From Isochrysis galbana (taxonomy: Eukaryota > Haptophyta > Isochrysidales > Isochrysidaceae), in the NCBI GenBank assembly GCA_018136815.1, contig CM030931.1:10179072-10243071 (forward strand): 64,000 nt of DNA. The letters are read 5' to 3'. The position numbers were made by a program, and so were the translations under genes. Of the stretch, positions 11,162 through 22,853 are shown piece after piece (the first letter of the stretch is position 1; each line of letters opens with the position of its first letter). The notes below the pieces were generated by a model that saw only the letters and a list, made by a program, of their open reading frames with translations, had not been told where the DNA came from and did not search any database.

Positions 11162-12435
11162 ATGCCCACGCGCCCCTTCACAGTGCAAGAGGTGGAGGAT
11201 GCTCGCCTCGCCCTAGCCCTGCAGGTGTGCATTGCGAGGTGGAGACGGCGCAGGCAGAGGAGATTGGACGGCTCGGGACTGCGCGCCACGGCGCGACCGC
11301 GTGCGATCGAGGCAGCGCTCCTCGTCTTTGCCGCAGAGCCGTTGGTGCGCGTCACGCGCTCGCGCATTGGGCCAGAGCGGCTGTCGCTCGCTCGGCTGGC
11401 GCGAGAGTCAGCGGCCGCGGGCGGCAGCGACGAGGTACTGACGCGCGACATTTACGCGCGCTTCGGTATCCGGCTGGCTGATCTGCCGCGATTCATCGAA
11501 GCACTGCAGCTCCCGCCTGGCTTTCGGCTTCGCGGAGGGCATGTCTTCAGCGGAGAAGAGGCCGCTCTCATCACGCTGCGGCGCTTCAGGACCGCAGGTT
11601 TGTGCATCACATCACCTGCTTACGCATTCTCTCTCCCTCTCCTCACCCCAACCTCGCCGTACACTTCTGTGCAGGGAGTGCAACGACGTTGTCCTGGGAG
11701 TGCGGGCGAAGCGAAGCGGCCATCTCGGAGGCGCACACGACCGTAGTGACCCACATTCACAACAAGTTCCCCCACCTGGTGGACTCGCGGAGTTTTTCAT
11801 CGTTTGCCCCCTTGTTTCCACTTTTTGCCTCTGCGTTTCTTTCGGTGGGGGTCCCAGTGCCGAACCTGGTGGGGTTCGTTGATGGCAAGCTGTGGGAGAC
11901 TGCGCGGCCTGTGCGTGGTCAACAATTCTATTATTCAGGGCACAAGAGGTGTCATGGGGTGAAGATTCAGGGTCTAGTCTTCCCTAATGGCATACAGCCT
12001 TGGCCTTTCGGCCCTGTGCACGGCTCTCGACACGACTCCTTTTTGTGCCGGCAGTCGGGGTTGTTGCACATAATGCGTCTATGCTGCGGTGCTGGGCAAA
12101 CGTACTGCTTGTTCGGCGACTCGGCGTATCCACAATCGGCCTACCTTTACAGGATCTACCGCGGCGTGCTTGCACCATGGCAGGCTCATTTCAACAAAGC
12201 TATGAGCCCATTTCGGGTCAGCGTCGAGTGGGGGTTCGGCAAGATTGCCAAGCTGTGGCCGTGGATAGACGTTGGCAAAGCGCAGCAACCTTTGCGGCGT
12301 GACTTGGGAAACTATCTGCGCGTTGCAAATGTGTTCACTAACATGCACACCTGCTTGTACGGCTCCATTGTCAATGCCAAGTTTCACCTTCATCCACCTT
12401 CGTTAGAGGCTTACATGGCCGGCGGCCCGTACTAA
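11162..12435 (+). CDS. PIF/Harbinger-type DDE transposase
   Basis: Two exons, 11162-11597 and 11675-12435, give 398 residues. The 77-nt GT-AG intron splits a Gly codon after its first base, and the phase matches on both sides. The N-terminal ~140 residues are Arg/Ala-rich and probably bind DNA, including a helix-turn-helix-like stretch. The C-terminal half is the DDE_Tnp_4 nuclease: Asp215 in 'GFVDGK', Asp294 in 'LFGDSAYP', and Glu330 in 'VEWGFG'. All three catalytic residues and the 'GHKRCHGVK' strand are present. It would cut and paste its element, or, if domesticated, resemble HARBI1. The frame is intact, which suggests recent activity or selection. A (CT)n microsatellite and the partner gene follow. 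Confidence 0.9.
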
Positions 12436-12749
12436 GGCTATGCATGTGATACAAAGCTATCTAAATATCTAGTATCTAGTACCTAGGTATCCGGATATTA
12501 GGGCTATCTATGTACCCCCGCGAAGGCCAGCATCCATAGCTCTCAACGTCAAGGTAACGAGGGGCTTGTACCTCGGGGGTGCAAGTTTCAAATAATGTAA
12601 GTGTGCCTTGCCCGCCCCTCTATTCTCTGTTCTCCCCTCTACAAGAAAAAAAAACCAATGTGGGAGAGGTGAGAAGGTGAAGGGGTGAGAGGGCCCCCTA
12701 CGGCATTTTCTCTCTTTCTCAACAACCCCCTCTCTGCTCTCTCCTCCAG

Positions 12750-12953
<204 letters not shown>

Positions 12954-13002
12954 GCCCCTTCCCCCCCCCCCCCCCCGCTCGGCCTATCTATAGATCTAGG
13001 AG

Positions 13003-13154
13003 GGGTAGGTTGCTCCTCTAACGGGCCTATCTATGGGTAAGTTGCTAGGTAAGTTGCTCGAGTTGCTCAATGTTGCCTGTGGCCCTTAAAGTTGCTCAAA
13101 AGTTGCTCGCCCTCTCAAACACCCCAAAGTTGCTCAAAAAGTTGCCGGCAACTC
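13003..13154. repeat. Cluster of AAGTTGCTC motifs ending in a 14-bp palindrome
   Basis: The motif AGTTGCTC or a close variant occurs about eight times in 150 bases at irregular spacing. The last copy merges into the perfect palindrome AGTTGCCGGCAACT at 13140-13153. It lies inside the Harbinger-type element, downstream of both genes. A binding site for the element's Myb-like protein is possible but is only inference. Confidence 0.6.
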
Positions 13155-13464
13155 TTGTCAGGCCCTACCGCGTGAGCCCTTCCGTGACGGCCACGCCGGC
13201 AATCTACTTTATTCTTGATTTGGGACGGCGCAAAAAGAATCATATAGAATAGGCGTGAGTACATCGCACGTTGTGCTCGCACTTGACATATGACACGTGC
13301 ACTTCCGAGTCCGCGTGCGGCACAACGTGTACGCCCCCGGATCCCTGTATCGATATCTAGCTCCGGTTCCCCCTCTCCGTCTTTCCCTTTCTCGTACTCG
13401 CTTCTCCCCTCCCTTCCCCCCCTCTCTCCCTCTCTCCATTCATCTCTCTCTGTCTTTCTCCGTC

Positions 13465-14952
13465 TCACTTGGATAATGCTTTCTCGATTAGCTGCATCAT
13501 GCACGTCATCATCCGCGTTTGCCGTTCGTCACGCGCGTCTTCGCGCTTAGCCTGCTCCTCCTTCCACTTCCTGCGCTCTTCATCCACTACCGCCTCACGC
13601 CTCGCGCGCGCTTCCTCACGCGCCACTTCGTACTCCCAACGCTTTTCCTCGCGCAAGTCACGCTCCTTTTCACGCTCCAACGCCGCCAACTCCGTGCGCT
13701 CCCGATGCGCGAGCTCTCGCGCACGGAATGAGGCCTCCTCTGCTTGTGCCTTGCTTGCCATTTCGTCGCGCCTCGCCTGCGCAGCCGCTAGCGCGTCATT
13801 CGCCTTGGCACTCGCCGCAATCTCCTCCTTGTGCGCTTCAAGAATGTCAACAAGCGCATCGCGCGCATGTGCCGCTTTACGTGCGGTCGCGGGCTTCACC
13901 TTCTTTGCGCTTTGTGCGCTGTCCTCCTTACGCACAAAATGGTACTTACCTCCGGAGTCGGGGCCGTCCAACGCGAACCCTGCAGGCCACCTTGGTTCGT
14001 CCTTGAGGAAGTCCTGCAAGTCGAGACCCTCCGCGAGCTCCTCCTCAAAGTAGTGCAGCATGTAGGACTCGACCTCAATGCGGTCGGGGAGCGACTCGGT
14101 GCTCGATTGCACGCTGCCTGACCCCGAGCGCTGTGCGGCCTGCGAGCGAGTGCACACGGGAGTAGTGAGACGTGCTGCGCGGGCGTGCGAGCACAGGCAG
14201 AATGCCGCATTGGGGCCGAGCACTCACCCGCAACTCATCTTCGCTCAGGTCGCGGTACGCTTGCTTTGCTGCCTCGTTCTGTGCCGCATTCGCGGTACGA
14301 TCCGCTTCTCTCTCTGCCTTGCGCTTGGCAGAGTTTTGGGACGCCGACTTGAGGAGCTCGCTCACCTCAATGATCAACGTCTCGTACTCCGACAGAGGCC
14401 GCTCCGACTTGGTCTCCGAGGTGTCCTCGGGGTCGTCTTCCTCAATCGGCTCCGCTTGCTCCTTGCCAGCGGTGAAGAGATGCGCGCCTGCCTGCATCCG
14501 CAGGCAGGCAAGTGGGGGGGGGGGCAGTGAATTTGCCTGTTGGGATGAGACAATGCCTGAAGGCCCAGGCAAGGCTTGTGGTGAAGCCACGCGTGCAAGC
14601 CTGTCGCCGCAATCGCAAGGCACACCTGAACCCAACCTTTGAGCGAGGCGATCACAGAGGCGTACGATGGCAACGAGGCGCCCTGCATGGAGTCGTCGCG
14701 CATCACCATGGGCAAGATGCCATTCTCCTCGTTCGTCCACACCCACTTCTGGGTGTGTCCGTTCTTCGCCGTCGTGCTGCCGTCCTTGAACGTCTTGAAC
14801 GCCTCGTCGCCTGCCTCCAGCACTTGCTTGAGCAGCGCAACCTTGCGCTCCACTGTCCAGTCGAAGCGGCTGTTGCGCGCTTCTCTCTCCTGCGGAACGC
14901 GGCGAGTGAGGGGGCGTTGTGAGCGCTGCTGGCTGGGCTGGGGCCCCATCAT
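13465..14952 (-). CDS. Myb/SANT-like, coiled-coil partner protein of the Harbinger-type element
   Basis: Three exons, 14952-14626, 14491-14228 and 14139-13465, join in frame to 421 residues, with GT-AG introns of 134 and 88 nt at codon boundaries. The N-terminal region (~20-110) has 'FDWTVERKVALLKQVLEAG' and further Trp residues spaced like a Myb/SANT or trihelix DNA-binding fold. The middle is acidic, then Lys/Ala-rich. The last ~150 residues are a long highly charged Glu/Arg/Ala coiled coil ending in a short Met-rich helix. PIF/Harbinger transposons encode such a Myb-like protein, which carries the transposase to the nucleus and to the element ends. Position and convergent orientation within the same candidate ends support this role, but sequence similarity to known partners is only by pattern. 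The start is the first of two adjacent ATGs; an upstream exon cannot be excluded. Confidence 0.65.
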
Positions 14953-15249
14953 CGCCACCCCGCCACCCTTGTGACGCTCGGCCGGCGCCTTGGCTCGCGG
15001 TTGGCATGTGCCGCCGGGCTGCCCTCACCGGCCTCGGCGCCATCGCTCTCTCGCTCTCCTCTCTCCCTCTCTTCCACCGGCAGACAGTTGGAAGAGGCGC
15101 GCACTGGGCCTCTTCCAACTCTCCGGTTTAAGGAAGGATTGAGGATCGTGACTTCTTTGAACGAGCTCTTCGAACCTTCTTCCAACGTTGTTTCAACCCC
15201 GCAAAAACCCCCGAGTGCTGATGAGAGGGGAACAGGAGGAGGAAGAAGA

Positions 15250-15398
15250 GTACTTTACTTTAGAGGAGAAGAGAGAGAGAGAGATGTGGGGGCGGGGAGG
15301 GGGAGAGAGAATAGAGAGAGAGAGAGGAGAGGGAGAGAGAGAGAGAGGGAGAGAGAGAGAAGAGGGAGAGAGAGAGAGAGGGAGAGAGAGAGAGAGGG
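15250..15398. repeat. (GA)n-rich microsatellite bordering the assembly gap
   Basis: Purine-only GA/GGA repeats run into the N block. The repeat probably caused the assembly break. Confidence 0.95.
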
Positions 15399-15498
15399 NN
15401 NNNNNNNNNNNNNNNNNNNNNNNNNNNNNNNNNNNNNNNNNNNNNNNNNNNNNNNNNNNNNNNNNNNNNNNNNNNNNNNNNNNNNNNNNNNNNNNNNN
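15399..15498. other. Assembly gap (100 N)
   Basis: Exactly 100 Ns, the conventional size for a gap of unknown length. The true distance between the Harbinger-type element and the ULK4-like gene is therefore unknown. Confidence 0.99.
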
Positions 15499-15903
15499 CG
15501 AGAGTAAGTGCCGCTATTGCCACTAGCCTTGCATCCAGGGCATATGGGTTCACGTTGACCCGGTGTTGACACACTTTGCGTTAACATCTCCATTCTCCAT
15601 TAGCTAGGTGTGGCACATGCGTTAACACTTCAGTCTACAAGTGTTGGTACCAGCTGCAGCGGGCTGCAACACAGCACTTGTCTTTGCAAAAATAAAAACG
15701 AGTTTATACTAGGTTCGCATGTGGGCCAACTAAAGCAGTATATACGCTATTTCATCCATTGCAGCCCCCCCCCCCCTACTCCTTCCCTGATGGGGGAATG
15801 GAACCACTATAAGCAGGATGATCGTCCGCGTGTGCAAATTCATGTGGCACACATAGTACATAGTGGCATGCATAAGCCCGAAATCCTAACGGTGGGGCGC
15901 ATC

Positions 15904-18900
15904 TCACAAGTTGTCAATAGTAGCAAGTACAGAGCTTTCCAGACCGGGAATTGCTGCGACAGCAGCATCGAAGCTGACCTCATCACATTCTCGAAGAACA
16001 GCAACCACACGGCCTATGTACCGGCCGAGAGCACTACGGGCGTCAACAGACTTCAATGCAGTATGGAGCCACTTCGCACCATTAAGCCTAGCCTGCGCGA
16101 GGTCACGGGCGCCGTCGGAACGTCCATGGGAATGGAAATCTCCTCCAAGAACGGTTGCAACTGTGCTTTGGGGGTCCGTTAGCAAGAGAACTTCGCACAC
16201 TTGCAATAAGCAATGCACCGCTTTTTCGGCAAGACAGGCATCCGGAGGTGCTGCAAATAATTCAAGTAGTATGGTGGCGCGACGAGTGAGAGGGCGCAGC
16301 TTTGCCGCCGTCTCCAATGCGTAGGCTCGGGCAGAGCTATATTCAACACCAAGAGATCTGAAAGGTGGTGATAAGTCCGGGTGCAACGTGGAGGGTGAGG
16401 GCGGGGAAATGGTTTTGGCGAGCTGTCGGCACGTGGAAACGCCGAAGCAAAGCAGAAGGTACGATGCATCGAGAGTCGAATGCAACACATCGCAGGCCGT
16501 GGACTCTCCCAACGACAGCGACTGAGTGAAGCCCGAAGGGGGCAAGATGGACGCAAGCATGGGAACCAGCCCGAAATGAATGGACACCGCCGGCCTTTCA
16601 GCCAAGACCCGGAGCAGCGGGGCGAACTCCTGCGGCGTCTTGTATGCCCTTTCTGGTTCTCCTCCTCGGGAGTCTGGAGAAGTGGACAGAATGCAAATGT
16701 TCATGTCATCGTTTTGACCCGATGATGTGTCGCTCGAGAGACGGGAAAGGGCTCGGCAGATTAACGGGACGAGCGCGAGTTCTTCCAACAAACGCGCAAG
16801 CTCGGCCGGCGGGGTGGCTAGGGCCGCAAGCAACAAAAGTAGCGCGCGAGGTGGCTCGAGTGCCGACGGTGCCGGGACATCCGATAGAGTGCCTCTTCGA
16901 GTGCCCGGCCGAGCGGACTTGCTTTCCGCACCAACAAGAGGTTGGTCTATCTTTGATTTCATGCGTGTACGAAAGCAAGGTGTTACACCACTAGGCTCCA
17001 TCTGAGTGCTGTTCATCGTAGGGGCAAGCGGATTGTGCAAATCACCGACCTCAGACGGATGGCGAAGGGATGCACGGTCAGTAGGAATTGCGGGAGCTAG
17101 TACAATAAATGTATAGGGAAGAAGGTGAGAGACGATGGTGGCTGACAAGGTCAAGCAGGCTTCCTTCGAACTTCCAAGGAAGGTCATTTGAGCTAGAGCT
17201 GCCGCAGCCTGCAGCGCCTCCAATCGAGTGTGAGGATCAGGCCATGCTCCAATAGCGCGGCAAATGGCACCGAATAGACCAGAAGAGGAAAGATGATGCG
17301 GCGTGTAATCCGCCAACATCGCATGAGTGGATGAGTTGAGCGCCGTGACCAGGCGTGTGGTGACCGAAAGCGCGAGGCGAACAGCTACTGTCAAGCGTGC
17401 CGTGGCTTCCTTGTCGGCTTCCTGGCCTTCGTCAACACCATGACCGACGCCATTCAAATATCCCACTGACGATTCTGCCTTCATGCGGCACAAAGCATGC
17501 AAGCACGCTGCGAGGGCGGATGCGGTGGCTGATGCGACCGGGGTTGAGGAAGCGAGCCCGCACAGCGTGAAGTCGAGAAGCAAGGTCAGTGCCACCTCGG
17601 TATCGAGCGTCTCACATACCAACGAGTCGGATGCGATTGATTTGGGGCTCAGAGTTTGAACTTCATGCCCAGAAGCCAGGGCGGAGCTGAACCAAGGGTT
17701 GGCTACTAGATGCAGTACCGATGGTACACGGGACAGGAGCATTTTGTAAACGCACGAACTTACATGTTGGCTGGCAGAGCTCTTTTCCGCTGTTGTAGCT
17801 GCGCCAGCCACCTGAATTGCATCAGTGTGAGTGATCGATGCCGTTTGATGGGCTTCGCTGGCTGGAGCGTCAACGGTTATTTTCCAGGTCGAGACGGCAT
17901 CACTAGTGCCCTTGCTTGAAGGATCGCGTGCACAGAGATGTTGCTTTAGAAAATCGCAAGTCGCTCTCATGAGACCAGACGTCACGGCGTAATTGAGCCA
18001 AGCGGGACCAATGGTGGCGATAAAGGCGCCAAGGAGAAATCCTTTAGCCTGGAGAAGGCCTTCCGGCCGCTTTGTGAGCGAGATAGCGGCGTCGAGTGTC
18101 TGGCATCGTAGCGACTCAGGGGCAATGCGGTCTAGCGTCTGACGTGCGTCAACGTTGCTGAGAATGAGCAAAAAGCACGTCGCCGCAGCCTATGTGGAAG
18201 GACACACTCTAATTGTGAGCTCCAATAGCGCATCGGTGGATGAGCAAATCGCTTGCGTTTGCTGCGATGCGCGCGGGCTATGAGAGCTTCGCATTACCTG
18301 TGCGGGCTTGACATTGCTGCCATCACAAATTTGGTTGACGAGCTTATTTAGCCTCTTCGGATCAGCTGCGATGTGCGTCGCGAGGCGAGGTCGGAGCCGA
18401 AGCAGATGTGCGACTGCAGCTGCAGCTGACGCTCTCAGGGCCGGTGGAGGTGCACGCGACGTGGTGGTGCCTGAAATTGCGCTCGACTTGCTCTGGGCCG
18501 AGCGGCGCCCAAGAAAAGCGAACAGTGATCCAGAAACTTCCTCTGTGCATAGAGCTTCCGCAACAGTGCCAGATGAAGCCTCGCTTGAGCGCAACAATAC
18601 ATTTTCGATAGTCTTGACTGCGTAGTGTTGGGTCTGCACGTCGTTTGATCGTAGGGCACCGACGAGTGAGTCGAACACCGCAACCGGCACCTCCCATATT
18701 GGTCTGGACGCGTCTGCCGCTTGAGCTTCTGCTGCACTCATGGAATCGACGCCTGCTAGCCGCGGCTCTTCTCCATTGCTCAAGGCATGCTCTTGCTGAA
18801 TCGCGATGTAGTAAATCACCTCACCAAGTGCTGAACTTGTACGACGGCGCACCTGGAGGAAGGAGAATTGTGGGGCGAATGGGTCAAGCGTGATGGGTAT

Positions 18901-21787
18901 ATTGCCATCCAAACAGTCTTGGCTAGTCGGCTGGCCTTGGCCACCTCACGTGAGGGGCCCAGGCGCAAAAAGACAGATTGACAACAATGTCGGCCAAGAT
19001 CAGGTCTTGATCAGAGCGATCAGAAACGCCCGACATAAATTCATATTGCTCACCGCCTCTGAGCGATCTCCGAGAGAAGTGAGAAGAGCAGGGAGTAGGT
19101 CTTCGATGATTAATGTTCGGTCCAACAGGGTGGCGTGGCGGATGAGAGCAGCACAAAGAGAAGCAATCCGCAGGCGGAGACTAGCCGACGGGGCGGACCG
19201 GAGCAGGCGGAGTAGGACAGTAGCTAGACGCGAATTGAGGAGCAGAGTAGCGGCGCGCGGGTCAGAGCTGAGGGACTCAATGTATAGCACTGCGTTGGAT
19301 TTCTCGGCCGAGGTTGTAGCATTGCTGAGTTCAGGTATGGGTGCCGGATCGGGACAGGGGATTACCAGTCACGCATCGCTAGACGGCACCGGTAACTCTG
19401 GTGCTGGTCCCAAACCCTGCCCGTGAGCAATGGGCACAAGTACCAAATGCGAGTCGCGCATACCTTGGAACACCGGGGATGCCGCCGCCGAGAGAACGTG
19501 CAATCGGGGTGAGCGCAGCTTCGATTTGATCGGGCCGCATCGCGAGGAGAGCATCTGCAGTCATGGGCTTGAAAAGGAGAGCGCGCGGATCGAGTCTCTC
19601 AACGGGTGTAGGCGGCTCGATGGCGGGGTTGAGCGCAATGGGTCGAACAAACCACTCAGATGGATGAAAGATGGCCTAATGGAACGAAGTCGCAGAGGAG
19701 GAGCCGTGAGCACGCGAGGCTGCCCTAAGCACGCTACACTCAGCATTGCTTGTCCTGAAGCGTGTGCGACCGAGCCCCACGCCATGAGGAAAACTGTCAG
19801 GGCTGGCGCCATCAGGAGCGACCACTAGTAAGGCTCTTGTCAGATCGAACAGACGGGTGTAATGGCATAAGGCACGATCGTACAACATTGTGCTTGCACC
19901 TGCAACAACTCTTCCATGGCGAAAGAGGCCCGCATTGAAGCATAATTGCTCAATGATCTCAAGTTGGCAGCTGCAGCCCGCTGCGCATCCTGCATTTCAG
20001 GCCTTGCGCTGTTGCTCAACGCTTCCAAAGGGCCCACAGCTGCTTGTTCCGCGGCGGCCATCTCCTTGGCCACAGCCATTGCCTCTGCATCGGTTGCATC
20101 TGCAACGCAAGCCTTCAGATGCGTTGGCGTTGACCGCATGCCCTTGTCATCCTTTTGGTCCATCGCGGCCACTACTACACGCTGGTTCATGGCCGTATCA
20201 TGAGAGATGCAGTCATCGCCCACTCGCTCAACACAGCCATCGTCGCCACGCTTTGAGGAGCTCTGCTGTTGAATTGGGGTGGCGAGTGTCGACCCCGCAT
20301 TCAACGCCACTTCCGGCTCGGTGCCAGTACTACGCGTGCGCATGCTGGTCTCCTCGTGGGATGGAAGGGGCGGCATTGGTGATGTGTATGAAGACACGCG
20401 AGAGGAGACCTTCGGATTTGCTCGGGTGCGTGGCGTGTCTGTCTTTGGCGCACTAACACCGCACCCATCATGAACCTCCGCTAGTACGCAAACACGTGCT
20501 TGGGCATCACGAGACTTGTTCGGCGTGTTGACCTCTTCCTTTGAAGCCTTAGTTGTCCGCGTAATTCCCATGATTCCAGAATGAAACGATTCAGCCTCCG
20601 TCAACTCTCCTTTCTTCACGGTCTCAGCATCCGCGTCGGTGCGCTTCCGGGTCTCAAGTGGACGGGTGAGGTCGACTTTCTTATCCAAAGGATATGCGAA
20701 CGAGTCGTCGAACAGATTCCCATCTGCCGACAGCCTATGTGAATCCTCCTGCAGCTCAACTTGGGCACCGGCCGATCGCAGAGTCGGCGTGTGCGACGGC
20801 GAGCCTGATATCGGCCTCAGGCAGCCAGACCAAAAATCATGAGCTCGCATAGCTTCCCATGATGGGCGCATCTCCGGGTCCTTCTGTAGCAATGAGTCCA
20901 GAAGACTTATGAAAGCCTCCGAGGCTCCATGTAGAGGTGGTAAGGACTGTGTGGCGGCAGCAAAGAGTCGGGCAGGAAGAGGCGCTGGAGGGCCAAATGG
21001 CGGCGTGCCAGCAGCAAGATGGTAGAGAAGGGCGCCCAAGCCCCAGAAATCAGATGCTTTGGAAAAGCACGGACGTGGTGATGAAAATGGCAAAGACCCT
21101 GCGGAGCCTGGCTCATCGAGCTCTTCGTCAATGGCGTATCCCGAGGGTGGGGGGAACAACTCGGGAGCCAGGTAGGATGGCGCATATTGTCTGCCTAAGG
21201 CTGCTAACAGCCGGTGCAACGGTGGGGCTAACATCTCACTAATGTGGCATGATGACCCGAGGTCGGCGAGCTTCAGCAGACCTAAGAGAAATAGCGTGCA
21301 GAGGCACGTTGTTGTAGGCTTGGTATGCAGCACATGGCAAGTTTTCTGCTGGCATGGCTGAACCGTCACATACACCGCGAGTAGCACGCGTGGCCGGCTC
21401 GTACCAGATTCGTTTAGCAGAAATGCACTGGGTGTCAAGTTAACCACCAGGAAGTCATGGCTGTGAACGTGCTGGAGAGCAGCGAGAGCATCAAGTCCAA
21501 GCGAGACAACTGTCGGCTCTGGCAGGTGTTCGTCATGGGCTAGAAGTGTGGCGAGATCGCCCCCGGCGCAGTACTCGGTCACCATCCAAAGGTGACGCTC
21601 CGTGTAGTACCAACCATGGAATGCAGTCACGTTGGCGTGATGGAGCTCGCGCAGAGCTCGCACCTCATTGATCAGCTTTGGTTGGCGTGATTTGTCAACT
21701 TTCCGGAGCGCCACAAATTCGATCCCAAGACGCTTGCGAGCCTTATAGACCTTCGAGTGAGGACTTGCGCCGATTTCTTCGTATTGT
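15904..21787 (-). CDS. ULK4: ULK4/RUNKEL-type (pseudo)kinase, ~1,695 residues
   Basis: Six exons are supported: 21787-21405, 21281-19900, 19675-19464, 19324-19054, 18852-18298 and 18189-15904. All introns are GT-AG and all phases match. The kinase domain (~1-280) follows ULK4 closely: 'YEEIGASPHSKVYKA', 'RELHHANVTAFHGWYY', and an APE-like 'SYLAPELF'. The lysine-strand sequence is 'VALRKV'. The HRD region reads 'VVNLTPSAF', losing the catalytic Asp, and the metal loop is 'LADLG'. A disordered Ser/Thr-rich linker follows. Then come ULK4/RUK signatures 'WFVRPIALNPAIE' and 'RRRTSSALGEVIYYIAIQ', and an Ala/Leu-rich helical repeat (ARM-like) region to the end. Animal ULK4 acts in cilia and microtubules and plant RUNKEL acts in cytokinesis. 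The true start codon lies in an unresolved upstream exon: no ATG is in frame before a stop. The first intron is a multiple of three and open, so retention would go unnoticed. Confidence 0.88.
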
Positions 21788-22246
21788 CTGTCGTAATGGG
21801 GAAGGCGACACGCGGTGAGCCACGCTCAGAACCGCAGGAGAGGGCTTAGCGCACGTGCAGCGAATGATTCTCCGCTCTGTTTACCCCAGACAGCTCCTCG
21901 CCCATCGAGCTCTGATGATCGGCAGGGGCTGTATATAGAGTGATCTGACCGCGGCTGTTGCTCGCGAGGCTCACCGGTAAGCCGCGAGCCCTTGCTCGCT
22001 CTCCATCTCAGCGCCCCAAGCCACCTGCCCTGCGGGGACCGGCGAGCGTCCTTGAGCGGGAAAGCGAAAGCTCACGTTGACCCAGATCTGAACCCTCTCA
22101 CACCCTACTATTTACTATTTCCTTGAGAATTGTAGTAGTAGTAGAGCTCTAGTATGATCTGCGGCCTAGTCATAGTCAGCTCGCTGACGCCAGTCTCCGC
22201 GCGCGGAGGGAAACGGCAGCTCATCTCTCCCGAGACTACAAGTAGA

Positions 22247-22283
22247 GCCCCACCCCACCCCACCCCACCCCGCCCCACCCTCC
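22247..22283. repeat. (CCCCA)n tract
   Basis: Repeated CCCCACCCCACCCC-type sequence, followed by CT-rich DNA. The complementary strand has the regular G-runs expected to form a G-quadruplex. Confidence 0.8.
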
Positions 22284-22335
22284 CTCTTCCCTCTTCCTCT
22301 TCCTCCTCTCTCCTCTCTTCCCTGCGGCCTGCGGC

Positions 22336-22526
22336 CCTCCATGTGAAACACAGGAACAGTGTTTTTTTCGGAGGCCCAAAACATATGTTTTTCGCTGTTT
22401 TATTTTGGGCGGCCCCCCTACCCCGCACATCTGTTTTTACACTGTTTTTCTCTGTTTTTTTCGACGGCAAAAAACATACTGTTTTTGCTGTTTTATTTCT
22501 AAGTTTGACTGTGTTTCACATGTAGG
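22336..22526 (+). mobile_element. hAT-type MITE, copy 1 (191 bp)
   Basis: The ends are inverted: CCTCCATGTGAAACACA on the left and the complement of CCTACATGTGAAACACA on the right. An 8-bp target duplication, CCTGCGGC, flanks it at 22328-22335 and 22527-22534. The interior is A/T-rich, with runs of T and AAACAT/ATGTTT palindromes. It has no coding capacity. A second copy lies at 62894-63093 in opposite orientation. The 8-bp duplication is the signature of hAT-superfamily transposition. Confidence 0.85.
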
Positions 22527-22545
22527 CCTGCGGCCTGCGGCTCGG

Positions 22546-22853
22546 GCCCATGGCGCGCGCCTGCGACCCCCCTTCAGGTCCCCAGGAGGCCTGCAGGCTG
22601 CTGGGGGCCTGGGACGGGAGCACAGCTCAGGGGGCAGGCGAGGATGGGGCATGGCCCTGGCCCCTCCTGCCCTCCTGCCTCTCCCTCGTTGGCTCTCACG
22701 CCCCTGCAGGTCGGCTGGAGCTAGGCCTGGGGGCTCCTGATCAGGGGGGCCCAGGGGGAGGATGGGCTGGTTAGAGGGATGGGCTGGCCACGACAGGCCA
22801 GGGCGGGCGAATCAGGCGTGCCTGTGGCCTGTGAGGAGAGGGATGGGTCAGCT
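22546..22853 (-). repeat. LINE-like repeat family A, copy 3, left part
   Basis: This matches the other family members up to GGGTCAGC at 22846-22853, where a hAT element interrupts it. The repeat resumes at 25397. It lies antisense to the ORF-bearing copy. Confidence 0.75.

Noticed and set aside
11602..11674. Upstream extension of the second transposase exon
   Set aside because: The frame is open but pyrimidine-rich, and the GT-AG intron 11598-11674 joins the exons in phase and gives the expected protein.
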